64,000 nucleotides of DNA, taken from assembly GCA_964520655.1 (NCBI GenBank), contig CAZFNI010000006.1:82576-146575 (forward strand). Direction: 5' to 3'. Made by a program: the position numbers and the translations under genes. Shown here piece by piece: positions 24,653 through 31,769 of this stretch. The DNA is from JACQQW01 sp964520655. GTDB taxonomy: Bacteria > Omnitrophota > Gorgyraeia > Zapsychrales > Fredricksoniimonadaceae. The notes below the pieces were generated by a model. It did not search any database, had not been told where the DNA came from, and saw only the letters and a program-made list of their open reading frames with translations. Each line of letters begins with the position of its first letter. The stretch's first letter is position 1.

Positions 24653-25435
24653 ATGACCGAAGAATCTAAACCAACACCACAAGCAACCCCGACTTTGGGG
24701 GTTCCGCCCCAGAAGAAGGGCTTTAAGATCAAGGCCGGTGCCGTCTTGACCGTCTTGGCTGTCCTTATATTGGGGGCCGGCGAAGCAGTGATATTCTTAA
24801 GGCATTCCAATCAGATCGATCAGACCCAAAAAGATGCCGTTGATCAGAAAGACATGCTTAACAGCGTCAATGTCCAGATCAGCAGCCTTAATGATAAGCT
24901 TAAGGAAATGAAGAAACAGAACGATGCCCTGGAAGTGGCCATTGCCGGCCAACAGGGGACGGTTGACTCTATCAGAAAAGATTATGGCGTGTTCCAGGTC
25001 AAGGCCAAGAGCGTTGAGGGTAAATTAAGTGAACTGAAAGAAGAATTCAATGACAAATTTGTCCGTTCCGAGAAAGAAATAAGGGACGTAAGAACATTGA
25101 TCGAACCGCTCAAATCCGGGATCAACTTAGTCAAAGATAATACGGAAGCCTGGCAGAAAGATTATATGGCCACGTTAAATGACCTGCAGAACAGGGTAGC
25201 CCAGGTCTCGGCGGATGTGGAAAAGGCGGATCAGGAACTTTATAAAAAGATCGAGTTCATCAGCATGGTCCAGGAAAAGATGATCCGGGACCTGTCTTTA
25301 GATAATCCTTCATTAAGGGGCAAATCTCCCGAGATCCCCGATCCGACCCAGGTCATGCACCGGGAAACGGTCAATAATTCTCAGCCCGAACCTCAAGAAA
25401 AGATCGACCAGCCGGCTGAGGATCTCTCCAAGTAA
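24653..25435 (+). CDS. Membrane-anchored coiled-coil protein, unknown
   Basis: 260 residues. A Pro/Thr-rich cytoplasmic start (TEESKPTPQATPTLGVPP), a Lys-rich stretch, and one transmembrane helix at about 31-48 (GAVLTVLAVLILGAGEAVIF) precede a long extracytoplasmic alpha-helical coiled coil (about 55-210), with heptad phrases such as VNVQISSLNDKLKEMKKQND. The last 50 residues are polar and Pro-rich. No family recognised. It probably forms an elongated periplasmic rod or spacer; neighbouring genes do not define its role. Convergent with the methyltransferase-like gene. Confidence 0.6.
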   Translation: MTEESKPTPQATPTLGVPPQKKGFKIKAGAVLTVLAVLILGAGEAVIFLRHSNQIDQTQKDAVDQKDMLNSVNVQISSLNDKLKEMKKQNDALEVAIAGQQGTVDSIRKDYGVFQVKAKSVEGKLSELKEEFNDKFVRSEKEIRDVRTLIEPLKSGINLVKDNTEAWQKDYMATLNDLQNRVAQVSADVEKADQELYKKIEFISMVQEKMIRDLSLDNPSLRGKSPEIPDPTQVMHRETVNNSQPEPQEKIDQPAEDLSK

Positions 25436-25443
25436 CGTTTGAT

Positions 25444-26103
25444 CTATTGATGTATCTTTTTCTTATTTAATTCGTAGATAATATCCAGCAGGATCAAGAT
25501 TGCGGCCAGTCCAAGCAGGAAAATGCCTTTGGGGCTGATGCTTTTGTGTTCGATGAGCAGGCGTGTTTTCAGGTGGAACGCGATCATGAGGATGATGACC
25601 CAGAAAAAAGGTTTATGTTCCTTGCTGTCGATCAGGCGTTTTAAACTAAAGGGCCATTTCTCGCCTTGGGGGTAAGGGTTAAGGGTCGGCAACATGGCAG
25701 GGACTTTGGCGGTGTAATTGCGGTAGTCCTCGCCGAATTTGGCCTCCAGCATTCCTTGTTCGTCACGGATCGTTTTGTAATAGATCAATGCCAAAGCCAG
25801 GATAAACAGCAGGCCAGCCCATCCCGTGTTCAGTAGAATGCAGAAGCCGATACAGATCAGAAAAGTTCCCAGATATAACGGATTGCGGACAAATGCATAA
25901 GGGCCTGAAGTTGTCAGGCGGTCATTCTTGATGGCATAGCCGTTGGACCACAGGCGGATGAGCAGCCCGGCGATCACATATCCCACGCTGGCGCGGATGG
26001 AATGTTCGGTTGTCTGTCCGAAAATAGCGACTAAGATCCCGAAAGGATAGATGACAGCAAATCGGGGTTTGAACCAGCGGTTTAAGCGGTGCGATAAATT
26101 CAT
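25444..26103 (-). CDS. Isoprenylcysteine carboxyl methyltransferase-like membrane protein
   Basis: 219 residues with several transmembrane helices. The ICMT/PEMT-type SAM-binding signature is clear: LTTSGPYAFVRNPLYLGTF (about 67-85), then DEQGMLEAKFGEDYRNYTAK with a following VP. Bacterial members methylate mostly unknown substrates (lipids, isoprenoids or small molecules). An extra C-terminal helical pair (about 165-215) goes beyond the core domain. It lies 27 bases behind pncC on the same strand but also has its own TATAAT seven bases before the ATG. Confidence 0.75.
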   Translation of the reverse strand: MNLSHRLNRWFKPRFAVIYPFGILVAIFGQTTEHSIRASVGYVIAGLLIRLWSNGYAIKNDRLTTSGPYAFVRNPLYLGTFLICIGFCILLNTGWAGLLFILALALIYYKTIRDEQGMLEAKFGEDYRNYTAKVPAMLPTLNPYPQGEKWPFSLKRLIDSKEHKPFFWVIILMIAFHLKTRLLIEHKSISPKGIFLLGLAAILILLDIIYELNKKKIHQ

Positions 26104-26110
26104 AACAGGT

Positions 26111-26116
26111 ATTATA
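26111..26116 (-). promoter_or_regulatory. -10 box directly before the methyltransferase-like gene (leaderless type)
   Basis: On the minus strand TATAAT is followed by seven bases and then the ATG at 26103. A -35 is poor (TGGCTT at 16 bases). Confidence 0.35.
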
Positions 26117-26130
26117 CAAAAAAAATTTGA

Positions 26131-26598
26131 TTAAGCCAGCATTCCCCAGAGAATTCTGAGCGCGGCATTCTTGGCAAGGGTTTTATTTTGCAAGCGGCTG
26201 CCGTTGAAATGATATTGTTTGACGACAGTGTTCTTTTTCGAGCATACAGCGATATAGATCAGTCCAACGGGTTTGTGCTTATTGCCGCCTGTAGGGCCGG
26301 CAATGCCGGTGATGGCGATACCGAAGTCTGTATTGTGGATCGACCGCACTCCTTGGGCCATGAGGCCAACAACCTGCGCGCTGACCGCTCCGTGAGTCTG
26401 GATGATACGGGCAGGGACTTTCAGTAATTTTGATTTAGCCATATTGTCATAGGCAATGACCCCTAAGATAAAAAAAGCGGAGGAACCGGGGATATTGGTC
26501 AGGGTGTGACACAGCAGGCCTCCGGTGCAGGACTCGGCTGCAGCCAGTGTTCTTTTGGTTGTGATCAGATTTTTTGCTATTTTTTCTTCAAGTCGCAT
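26131..26598 (-). CDS. pncC: Nicotinamide-nucleotide amidase (CinA C-terminal domain protein)
   Basis: 155 residues, a stand-alone CinA-C domain. It hydrolyses nicotinamide mononucleotide to nicotinate mononucleotide in pyridine-nucleotide salvage. Motifs include TLAAAESCTGGLLCHTLTN (about residue 17), GVIAYDNMAKSKLL, THGAVSAQVVGLMAQGV and ITGIAGPTGG. The N-terminal MoCF-like domain of full-length CinA is absent, as in E. coli PncC/YgaD. It is divergent from ribBA and upstream of the methyltransferase-like gene. Confidence 0.93.
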   Translation of the reverse strand: MRLEEKIAKNLITTKRTLAAAESCTGGLLCHTLTNIPGSSAFFILGVIAYDNMAKSKLLKVPARIIQTHGAVSAQVVGLMAQGVRSIHNTDFGIAITGIAGPTGGNKHKPVGLIYIAVCSKKNTVVKQYHFNGSRLQNKTLAKNAALRILWGMLA

Positions 26599-26656
26599 GT
26601 TATTTAAAATAAACAGGTTATGTAATTAGCGGGCATTATACCGCTTATCTTATTCA

Positions 26657-26685
26657 TTGACAAGGACGAAGATTTTCAATATACT
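26657..26685 (+). promoter_or_regulatory. Sigma70-type promoter of the rib operon
   Basis: TTGACA at 26657-26662, a 17-base spacer and TATACT at 26680-26685. The leader is about 38 bases, too short for an FMN riboswitch, and no RFN-type sequence is seen. Confidence 0.85.
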
Positions 26686-26729
26686 TTGCGGATACTTTTG
26701 TGGATATGTAATCAATTTGGGAGGAGTGC

Positions 26730-27932
26730 ATGTTTAATTCAATTCCAGAGGTTTTAGAAGAGTTAAAAGCCGGCCGCATGGTCATTGTCATGGATGATGA
26801 AGGGCGCGAGAATGAAGGGGATATTTTAGTGTCCGCCCAGTTTATAACGCCTGAGATCATCAATTTCATGGCCACCAATGCCCGCGGGCTGATCTGTGTG
26901 CCGATGGAAGATGCCCGTTTATCGGCATTAGACCTGCATCCCATGAAGGAAGACAATAATTCCAAGCATCAGAAATGCAACACCGCCTGGACGGTGTCTG
27001 TGGATGCGGCTTATGGAGTAACGACCGGTATTTCCGCGGCTGACCGCGCTAAAACGGTTGAAGTCTTGATGGATGAAAAATCCAAACCCTCTGACCTGGT
27101 GACCCCTGGCCATTTATTCCCGTTACGCGCCCGACGCGGCGGCGTTCTGGTCCGTGCTGGTCATACAGAAGCTTCTGTCGACCTGATGCGTTTGGCTGGG
27201 CTTTATCCTGCCGGTGTCATCTGTGAGATCATGAATGATGACGGCACCATGGCGCGCACCAATGACCTGATCGCTTTTGCCAAGAAACATAAATTAAAGA
27301 TCTGCACGATCGACAGTTTGATCGAATACCGCCGTAAGTCTGAAAAGTTGGTGGAGCGGGTGGAAGAAACCACCTTGCCGACCCAGGAAGGCGAATTCAA
27401 GTTAGTTGCATATAAATCCATCATTGATGATGTGATCCATTTGGCGTTGGTCAAGGGACAGATCGATGCGACGACTCCTGTTTTGGTACGCGCGCAATCC
27501 GAATGTTTGACCGGCGATATTTTTGGTTCCCTGCGCTGTGATTGCAACAGCCAGTTGAAAGCGGCGATGAAAATGATCGAGAGCGCTGGTTCAGGGGTCA
27601 TTTTGTATATCCGTCAACATGAAGGACGCGGCATTGGTTTGCTCAATAAATTAAAAGCGTACAATTTGCAGGATGAGGGCATGGACACCGTGGAAGCTAA
27701 TCAGGCGCTGGGTTTCCCGGCGGATTTGCGCGATTACGGCATCGGCGCGCAGATCTTAGTTGATCTGGGGGTCAAGCAGATCCGTTTGTTGACCAATAAT
27801 CCTCGCAAGATTGTTGGCTTAGAGGGGTATGGACTTTCCGTCGTTGAGCGCGTGGCCATTAAAGGCGCCCATCATCCCCGGACAGAACAATATTTGAAGA
27901 CCAAGAAGGAAAAATTAGGACATATCCTTTAA
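26730..27932 (+). CDS. ribBA: Bifunctional 3,4-dihydroxy-2-butanone-4-phosphate synthase / GTP cyclohydrolase II
   Basis: 400 residues, cytoplasmic, opening both branches of riboflavin synthesis. RibB domain (1-200): MVIVMDDEGRENEGDI with the catalytic acids, TPGHLFPLRARRGGVL, and RAGHTEASVDLMRLAGL. RibA domain (about 205-400): zinc site in SECLTGDIFGSLRCDCNSQL (Cys-x10-Cys-x-Cys) and IRQHEGRGIGLLNKLKAYNL. Start ATG 26730 follows GGGAGGAG. The stop overlaps the ribH ATG (TAATG). Confidence 0.97.
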   Translation: MFNSIPEVLEELKAGRMVIVMDDEGRENEGDILVSAQFITPEIINFMATNARGLICVPMEDARLSALDLHPMKEDNNSKHQKCNTAWTVSVDAAYGVTTGISAADRAKTVEVLMDEKSKPSDLVTPGHLFPLRARRGGVLVRAGHTEASVDLMRLAGLYPAGVICEIMNDDGTMARTNDLIAFAKKHKLKICTIDSLIEYRRKSEKLVERVEETTLPTQEGEFKLVAYKSIIDDVIHLALVKGQIDATTPVLVRAQSECLTGDIFGSLRCDCNSQLKAAMKMIESAGSGVILYIRQHEGRGIGLLNKLKAYNLQDEGMDTVEANQALGFPADLRDYGIGAQILVDLGVKQIRLLTNNPRKIVGLEGYGLSVVERVAIKGAHHPRTEQYLKTKKEKLGHIL

Positions 27933-28366
27933 TGAACGCGCGCATTGCCATTGTCGCCAGCGAGTTCAATGAATTCATCAGCAAGGCTTTGCTTGCTGCA
28001 TGTTTAAAAGAGTTAAAAAAGAGCGGGATCCCCGACAAAGCCATTACCACTGTCTGGGTTCCCGGTTCTTTTGAAGTTCCGCTGGCAGCATTAAAATTAG
28101 CCAAAAAGAAGAATGTTGACGCGGTTATTTGTTTAGGCGCAGTGATCCGCGGCGAAACGTATCATTTTGAAGTTGTGGCCAATGGTGTTGCACAGGGGAT
28201 CATGCAGGCATCTCTACAGTCATCAAAGCCTGTGATCATGGGAGTGCTAACCACAGACACCATCTCTCAAGCCCAGGCGCGCGCGCAAGCAAACGGCAAA
28301 GACAATAAAGGCCGCGACGCGGCAAAGACGGCGTTGGCCATGACCGCTCTTTTAAAGAGAATATAG
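27932..28366 (+). CDS. ribH: 6,7-dimethyl-8-ribityllumazine synthase
   Basis: 144 residues. It condenses 5-amino-6-ribitylaminouracil with the RibB product. Family phrases are RIAIVASEFNEFISKALL, VWVPGSFEVPLAALKLA, AVICLGAVIRGETYHFEVVA (with the catalytic His) and PVIMGVLTTDTISQA. It starts at the ATG overlapping the ribBA stop and is 10 bases ahead of nusB. The order ribH-nusB is common across bacteria. Confidence 0.96.
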   Translation: MNARIAIVASEFNEFISKALLAACLKELKKSGIPDKAITTVWVPGSFEVPLAALKLAKKKNVDAVICLGAVIRGETYHFEVVANGVAQGIMQASLQSSKPVIMGVLTTDTISQAQARAQANGKDNKGRDAAKTALAMTALLKRI

Positions 28367-28375
28367 CAGGATCAT

Positions 28376-28807
28376 ATGAGACGACGCACACTTGGACGCG
28401 AACACGCGCTAAAGATCTTATACCAGCTGGACATCACCCAAAGGCCTCTGGAGGCGATCTTAGTTGATTACTGGAAAGCCGATGATACCAAAGATGTGAA
28501 GGATGATGTTGTCATTGAATTCGCCGCCTCGCTCTCCAAAGGCGTCGTCCAGCATCTGAAAGCCATCGATGATAAGATCTCCGAATACGCCACGAACTGG
28601 CAGTTGAAACGCATGGCGGTCATTGACCGCAATTCCATGCGCATCGGCCTGTATGAATTGAAATATTCTACAGAGACGCCTCCCAAGGTTGCCATCAACG
28701 AAGCGGTCGAGCTTGCCAAGAAATACGGCGACCTCGAATCAAGTAAATTCGTCAACGGCATCTTAGACAAGATCCACAAAAAAGAGATCGTCGAGCCGAG
28801 CAATTGA
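28376..28807 (+). CDS. nusB: Transcription antitermination factor NusB
   Basis: 143 residues, all-helical. It binds boxA RNA with NusE (S10) during rRNA transcription. Phrases: RRRTLGREHALKILYQLDIT at the N-terminus; DKISEYATNWQLKRMAVIDR; LYELKYSTETPPKVAINEAV; and ELAKKYGDLESSKFVNGIL at the C-terminus. A GCAGGA ribosome-binding site lies before ATG 28376. It sits between ribH and the PHP gene with spacings of 9 and 1 bases. Confidence 0.96.
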   Translation: MRRRTLGREHALKILYQLDITQRPLEAILVDYWKADDTKDVKDDVVIEFAASLSKGVVQHLKAIDDKISEYATNWQLKRMAVIDRNSMRIGLYELKYSTETPPKVAINEAVELAKKYGDLESSKFVNGILDKIHKKEIVEPSN

Positions 28808-28808
28808 T

Positions 28809-29645
28809 ATGCGGCTGGCGGACCTGCACATCCACACATATTATTCCGACAGTACTGCTTCACCGCAAGAGGTCGTGGACGAAGCGCTAAAAGCGGGATT
28901 AGCGGCGATCGCCATTTCCGACCATGATATTATAGACGGTGTTCTGCCGACGCAGGAAGCGGCGAAAGGCAAAGACCTGGAGATCATTTCCGGCATTGAA
29001 TTGTCCGCGGAATATGAAGGTAAGGATATCCATATGCTCGGGTATTTCATCGACGTCCATAAAGGGCCGTTGGTCGAGAAATGCCAGGTTTTCTTAAACG
29101 CGCGGGTTGAACGCATGAAACAGATGATCATGAATCTGCGGGCGGTCGGCATCACCAATATTGATTTTGATGAAGTGGCGGCGTTGACGAAAGCTAAAGC
29201 GGTAGGCCGGGCGCATTTGTCGTTCCTGATGGTGCAGAAAGGTATTGTCAAGAACGCCAAAGAAGCGTTTGAGAAATATCTCAGTGAAGGCTGTCCGGGA
29301 TATGCGCCAAAATATAAGCAAAGCCCATTTGAGGCGATCGATCTGATCCATCAAAGCGGAGGCTTAGCGGTGATGGCGCATCCGATGCTGACGCAGAAAG
29401 ATGAGCTGATCGCGCCGATGGCCAAAGCGGGTTTAGATGGGTTGGAAATTTATTACCCTAATTGTTCGGATGCCGTGCATAATTTCTATTATGGGCTGGC
29501 TAAAAAGAACAAGCTGCTGATGACCGGCGGATCTGACGCGCACGGCAAAGCCAAACCCTATACCTATATCGGTAAAGCAACGATCGATTACGCGTTAGTT
29601 GAGAAAATGAAAGAACGTGTGGCAGAGCGTTTGTCGCAGACATGA
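28809..29645 (+). CDS. PHP-domain phosphoesterase
   Basis: 278 residues. Metal-binding PHP motifs are intact: ADLHIHTYYSDS (motif I), AISDHDIIDG (II), SGIELSAEYEGKDIHMLGY (III), VMAHPML (around residue 193) and MTGGSDAHGK (IV). It resembles the RNase AM/YciV and 5'-3' exonuclease or nucleoside-bisphosphate phosphatase type (TRPH family). No polymerase domain is attached. ATG 28809 directly follows the nusB stop. The end abuts hairpin element A. Confidence 0.9.
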   Translation: MRLADLHIHTYYSDSTASPQEVVDEALKAGLAAIAISDHDIIDGVLPTQEAAKGKDLEIISGIELSAEYEGKDIHMLGYFIDVHKGPLVEKCQVFLNARVERMKQMIMNLRAVGITNIDFDEVAALTKAKAVGRAHLSFLMVQKGIVKNAKEAFEKYLSEGCPGYAPKYKQSPFEAIDLIHQSGGLAVMAHPMLTQKDELIAPMAKAGLDGLEIYYPNCSDAVHNFYYGLAKKNKLLMTGGSDAHGKAKPYTYIGKATIDYALVEKMKERVAERLSQT

Positions 29646-29821
29646 GTTATAGAGCTGGGGCAAGCTTCATTCAGGATTCAACCCCCCTAGCCCCCGTAAC
29701 ACATGCACGGGTTTTGTAAACAACGGTGGTTGCTTAACGAAAATCTAGTGGGTACGTATTCAATAGGGCCGCATGTGACGGGGGAGTTTCATCCTTCATG
29801 AACTTCCCCCAGCTCTATAAC
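29646..29821. repeat. Hairpin repeat element A (MITE-like), upstream of ribD
   Basis: A 176-base imperfect palindrome. The ends GTTATAGAGCTGGGG and CCCCAGCTCTATAAC are exact inverted copies and the arms continue to pair for about 45 bases. It starts one base after the PHP stop and ends 22 bases before ribD. Its inner motifs (29691-29708, CCCCCGTAACACATGCAC; 29771-29784, GCATGTGACGGGGG) recur exactly, inverted, in element B. No coding potential is seen. Confidence 0.8.
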
Positions 29822-29843
29822 GGCATATAATGAGGTAACCGTT

Positions 29844-30905
29844 TTGTCAGAACATTTGAAATATATGTCTCAGGCCTACGAGCTGGCCCTGCGAGGATGG
29901 GGGCGGGTCAGCCCTAATCCCATGGTCGGGGCTGTGCTTGTTAAGTCGGGCAAGGTGATCGCCAGGGGGTTTCACGCCTATTATGGCGGTCCTCATGCCG
30001 AAGCAGCGGCGATCAAAACCGCTGGGGCGAAGGCCAAAGGCGCGCATTTGTATGTCACACTTGAGCCATGTTCGCATTTCGGCAAGACCCCACCTTGTAC
30101 ACAGGCGATCATTGATGCTGGTATTACAAAAGTTTTTGTCGGTGTCAAAGACCCTAACCCGTGCATGAATGGCAAGTCCATCACGCTGTTAAAGAAAGCG
30201 GGGATCAACGTCGAGGTTGGCTTCCTTGAAGATGAGCTGTTGCGATTAAATGAAAGTTTCAACAAGCATGTGAAAAGCGGTATGCCGTTTGTGACTGCGA
30301 AGATCGCCCAGACGCTTGACGGGAAGATCGCTAATTCAAATGGTGATTCCAAATGGATCACAGGTCAGGACGCCCGTGATTACGCGCATGAATTAAGGTT
30401 CGGATTTGACGCCATTATCGTCGGCATCAATACGGTCTTAAAAGACGACCCAGCCTTAAACAGTGTTCCCCGCAAATCCATCAAGAAGGTCATCCTGGAT
30501 ACGCATTTGCAAATGCCTTCCAAGGGTCGGATTTACACACAAACACCGCCGGAAGATATTCTGATCTTTACAACTTCAAAAAAGATCAAGAAGCTTAATG
30601 CGACGATCATTCAAGCGCCTTTGAAAAATAACAAGGTAGACCTTAAATGGGTGCTGCGCTATTTAGGCCGGATAGGCGTTGCCAATCTGTTGATCGAGGG
30701 TGGCGCCAAGGTCATCGGTAATGCTTTAAATGAAAAGCTGGTCGATAAAATGATGGTCTATGTCGCGCCTAAGATCATGGGCGACGGGATCAATGCAATC
30801 GCTGGCATGACAACAAAAGATATTAGCAAGATATTAACGCTAAAAGATGTACAAATGGGCAGGATAGGCGAGGATCTTTTTATCGAGGCGCCAATTAAGG
30901 GGTAG
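29844..30905 (+). CDS. ribD: Bifunctional riboflavin deaminase-reductase RibD
   Basis: 353 residues. The N-terminal deaminase domain has HAEAAAIK and the zinc motif LEPCSHFGKTPPC (His and two Cys; about residues 49-87). The C-terminal reductase domain starts near 150 (PFVTAKIAQTLDGKIAN) with KWITGQDARDYAHELR and NLLIEGGAKV. Start is TTG 29844, supported by GAGGT eight bases upstream and a family-typical start (EHLKYMSQAYELALRGWGRV). The gene is framed by two inverted copies of a hairpin element; its stop codon lies inside the terminal repeat of element B. Confidence 0.95.
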   Translation: MSEHLKYMSQAYELALRGWGRVSPNPMVGAVLVKSGKVIARGFHAYYGGPHAEAAAIKTAGAKAKGAHLYVTLEPCSHFGKTPPCTQAIIDAGITKVFVGVKDPNPCMNGKSITLLKKAGINVEVGFLEDELLRLNESFNKHVKSGMPFVTAKIAQTLDGKIANSNGDSKWITGQDARDYAHELRFGFDAIIVGINTVLKDDPALNSVPRKSIKKVILDTHLQMPSKGRIYTQTPPEDILIFTTSKKIKKLNATIIQAPLKNNKVDLKWVLRYLGRIGVANLLIEGGAKVIGNALNEKLVDKMMVYVAPKIMGDGINAIAGMTTKDISKILTLKDVQMGRIGEDLFIEAPIKG

Positions 30906-31060
30906 GATAAGTTCGTGAGGGGCGAAACCACCCCCGTCACATGCCACCCTAAACGAAACCAACAAACACATCAAATAAACCGTTCGCGAAACGAATTTGT
31001 GCATGTGTTACGGGGGATGGGGGGTGTTGAGCCCCGAACGAAGCTTATCCTACCCCTTAA
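30895..31060. repeat. Hairpin repeat element B (MITE-like), downstream of ribD
   Basis: A 166-base imperfect palindrome with perfect 17-base terminal inverted repeats (TTAAGGGGTAGGATAAG at 30895-30911 and its complement at 31044-31060). In inverted orientation it shares CCCCCGTAACACATGCAC (30999-31016) and GCATGTGACGGGGG (30931-30944) with element A. The outer stems of A and B differ in sequence but each is self-complementary, as for a structure under selection. The left repeat includes the last codons and stop of ribD. Confidence 0.8.
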
Positions 31061-31093
31061 TCCATGCTAGATATTAATAAATGGAGAGCACAT

Positions 31094-31675
31094 ATGTTTA
31101 CCGGCATTATTGAACAATTAGGCAAAGTCAGATCAATTGAAGCGAAAAAGAATTTGATCGTTTATGAGGTCGATTGCGGAAAATTAGCCAAGCAGATCAA
31201 GGTGGGGGACAGCGTGGCGATCAACGGCGTATGCCTGACGGTGACAAGAAAGAAAGGCAATGCCGTTTCTTTTGACCTGATGCGCGAGACGATCGAAAAA
31301 ACTTCGCTTAAACAGATCAAGGCCGGCAGCGGTGTCAATATGGAGTTGGCATTAAGGGCTAACGGTCGTTTGGGCGGGCACTTTGTCACCGGACATGTTG
31401 ATGAGGTCGGTGTCATCACCTCCATTGAGCGTGAACCCAACTGGGTCGCTATGACCGTTGCCGTTTCCAAAGAAGCCATCAGGCACTTGGTCCATAAAGG
31501 TTCAGTAGCCTTAGACGGGATAAGCTTGACCGTCGGCAAGGTCACCAAGAAGGACTTTTGCGTGTATTTGATCCCGTACACGCTCGAGGTTACCAACCTC
31601 TCGGCCAAGAAAAAAGGCGATCTGCTCAATATCGAAACGGATATCCTTGCTAAATATATTCTTAATAAAGAATAG
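31094..31675 (+). CDS. ribE: Riboflavin synthase, alpha subunit
   Basis: 193 residues. It dismutates two lumazine molecules to riboflavin and a pyrimidine. It has the usual two lumazine-binding barrels: MFTGIIEQLG at the start with INGVCLTV (about 47), and the second half GRLGGHFVTGHVDEVG followed by VALDGISLTVG. I chose ATG 31094 because MFTGIIE is the universal start and GGAG lies seven bases ahead; the frame is open upstream. It is separated from ribD by element B. Confidence 0.96.
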   Translation: MFTGIIEQLGKVRSIEAKKNLIVYEVDCGKLAKQIKVGDSVAINGVCLTVTRKKGNAVSFDLMRETIEKTSLKQIKAGSGVNMELALRANGRLGGHFVTGHVDEVGVITSIEREPNWVAMTVAVSKEAIRHLVHKGSVALDGISLTVGKVTKKDFCVYLIPYTLEVTNLSAKKKGDLLNIETDILAKYILNKE

Positions 31676-31681
31676 TTTTTT
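31657..31681 (+). terminator. AT-rich rho-independent terminator at the end of ribE
   Basis: A 7-base stem TATTCTT/AAGAATA with loop AATA overlapping the last codons, followed by six T after one G. Weak stem but good T tract. Confidence 0.45.
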
Positions 31682-31707
31682 GGGGGGCTGACCCTGATTT
31701 AAAAAAT

Positions 31708-31736
31708 TTGACATATCCCTGATAAAGTCCTAGGAT
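31708..31736 (+). promoter_or_regulatory. Sigma70-type promoter of the EI gene
   Basis: TTGACA at 31708-31713, a 17-base spacer and TAGGAT at 31731-31736. Confidence 0.75.
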
Positions 31737-31769
31737 AAAGCCAGTAGCGCATCCACATTGAGGTGGTTT

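Noticed and set aside
26600..26729. FMN riboswitch before ribBA
   Set aside because: The transcript leader from the predicted promoter is only about 38 bases and none of the conserved RFN segments is present.
29646..31060. Integron attC sites around ribD
   Set aside because: The palindromes lack the R'/R'' core boxes, are in opposite orientation and there is no integrase or cassette array.
29646..31060. CRISPR repeats
   Set aside because: Only two copies, inverted, with no regular spacer array or cas genes; no CRISPR seen anywhere in the window.
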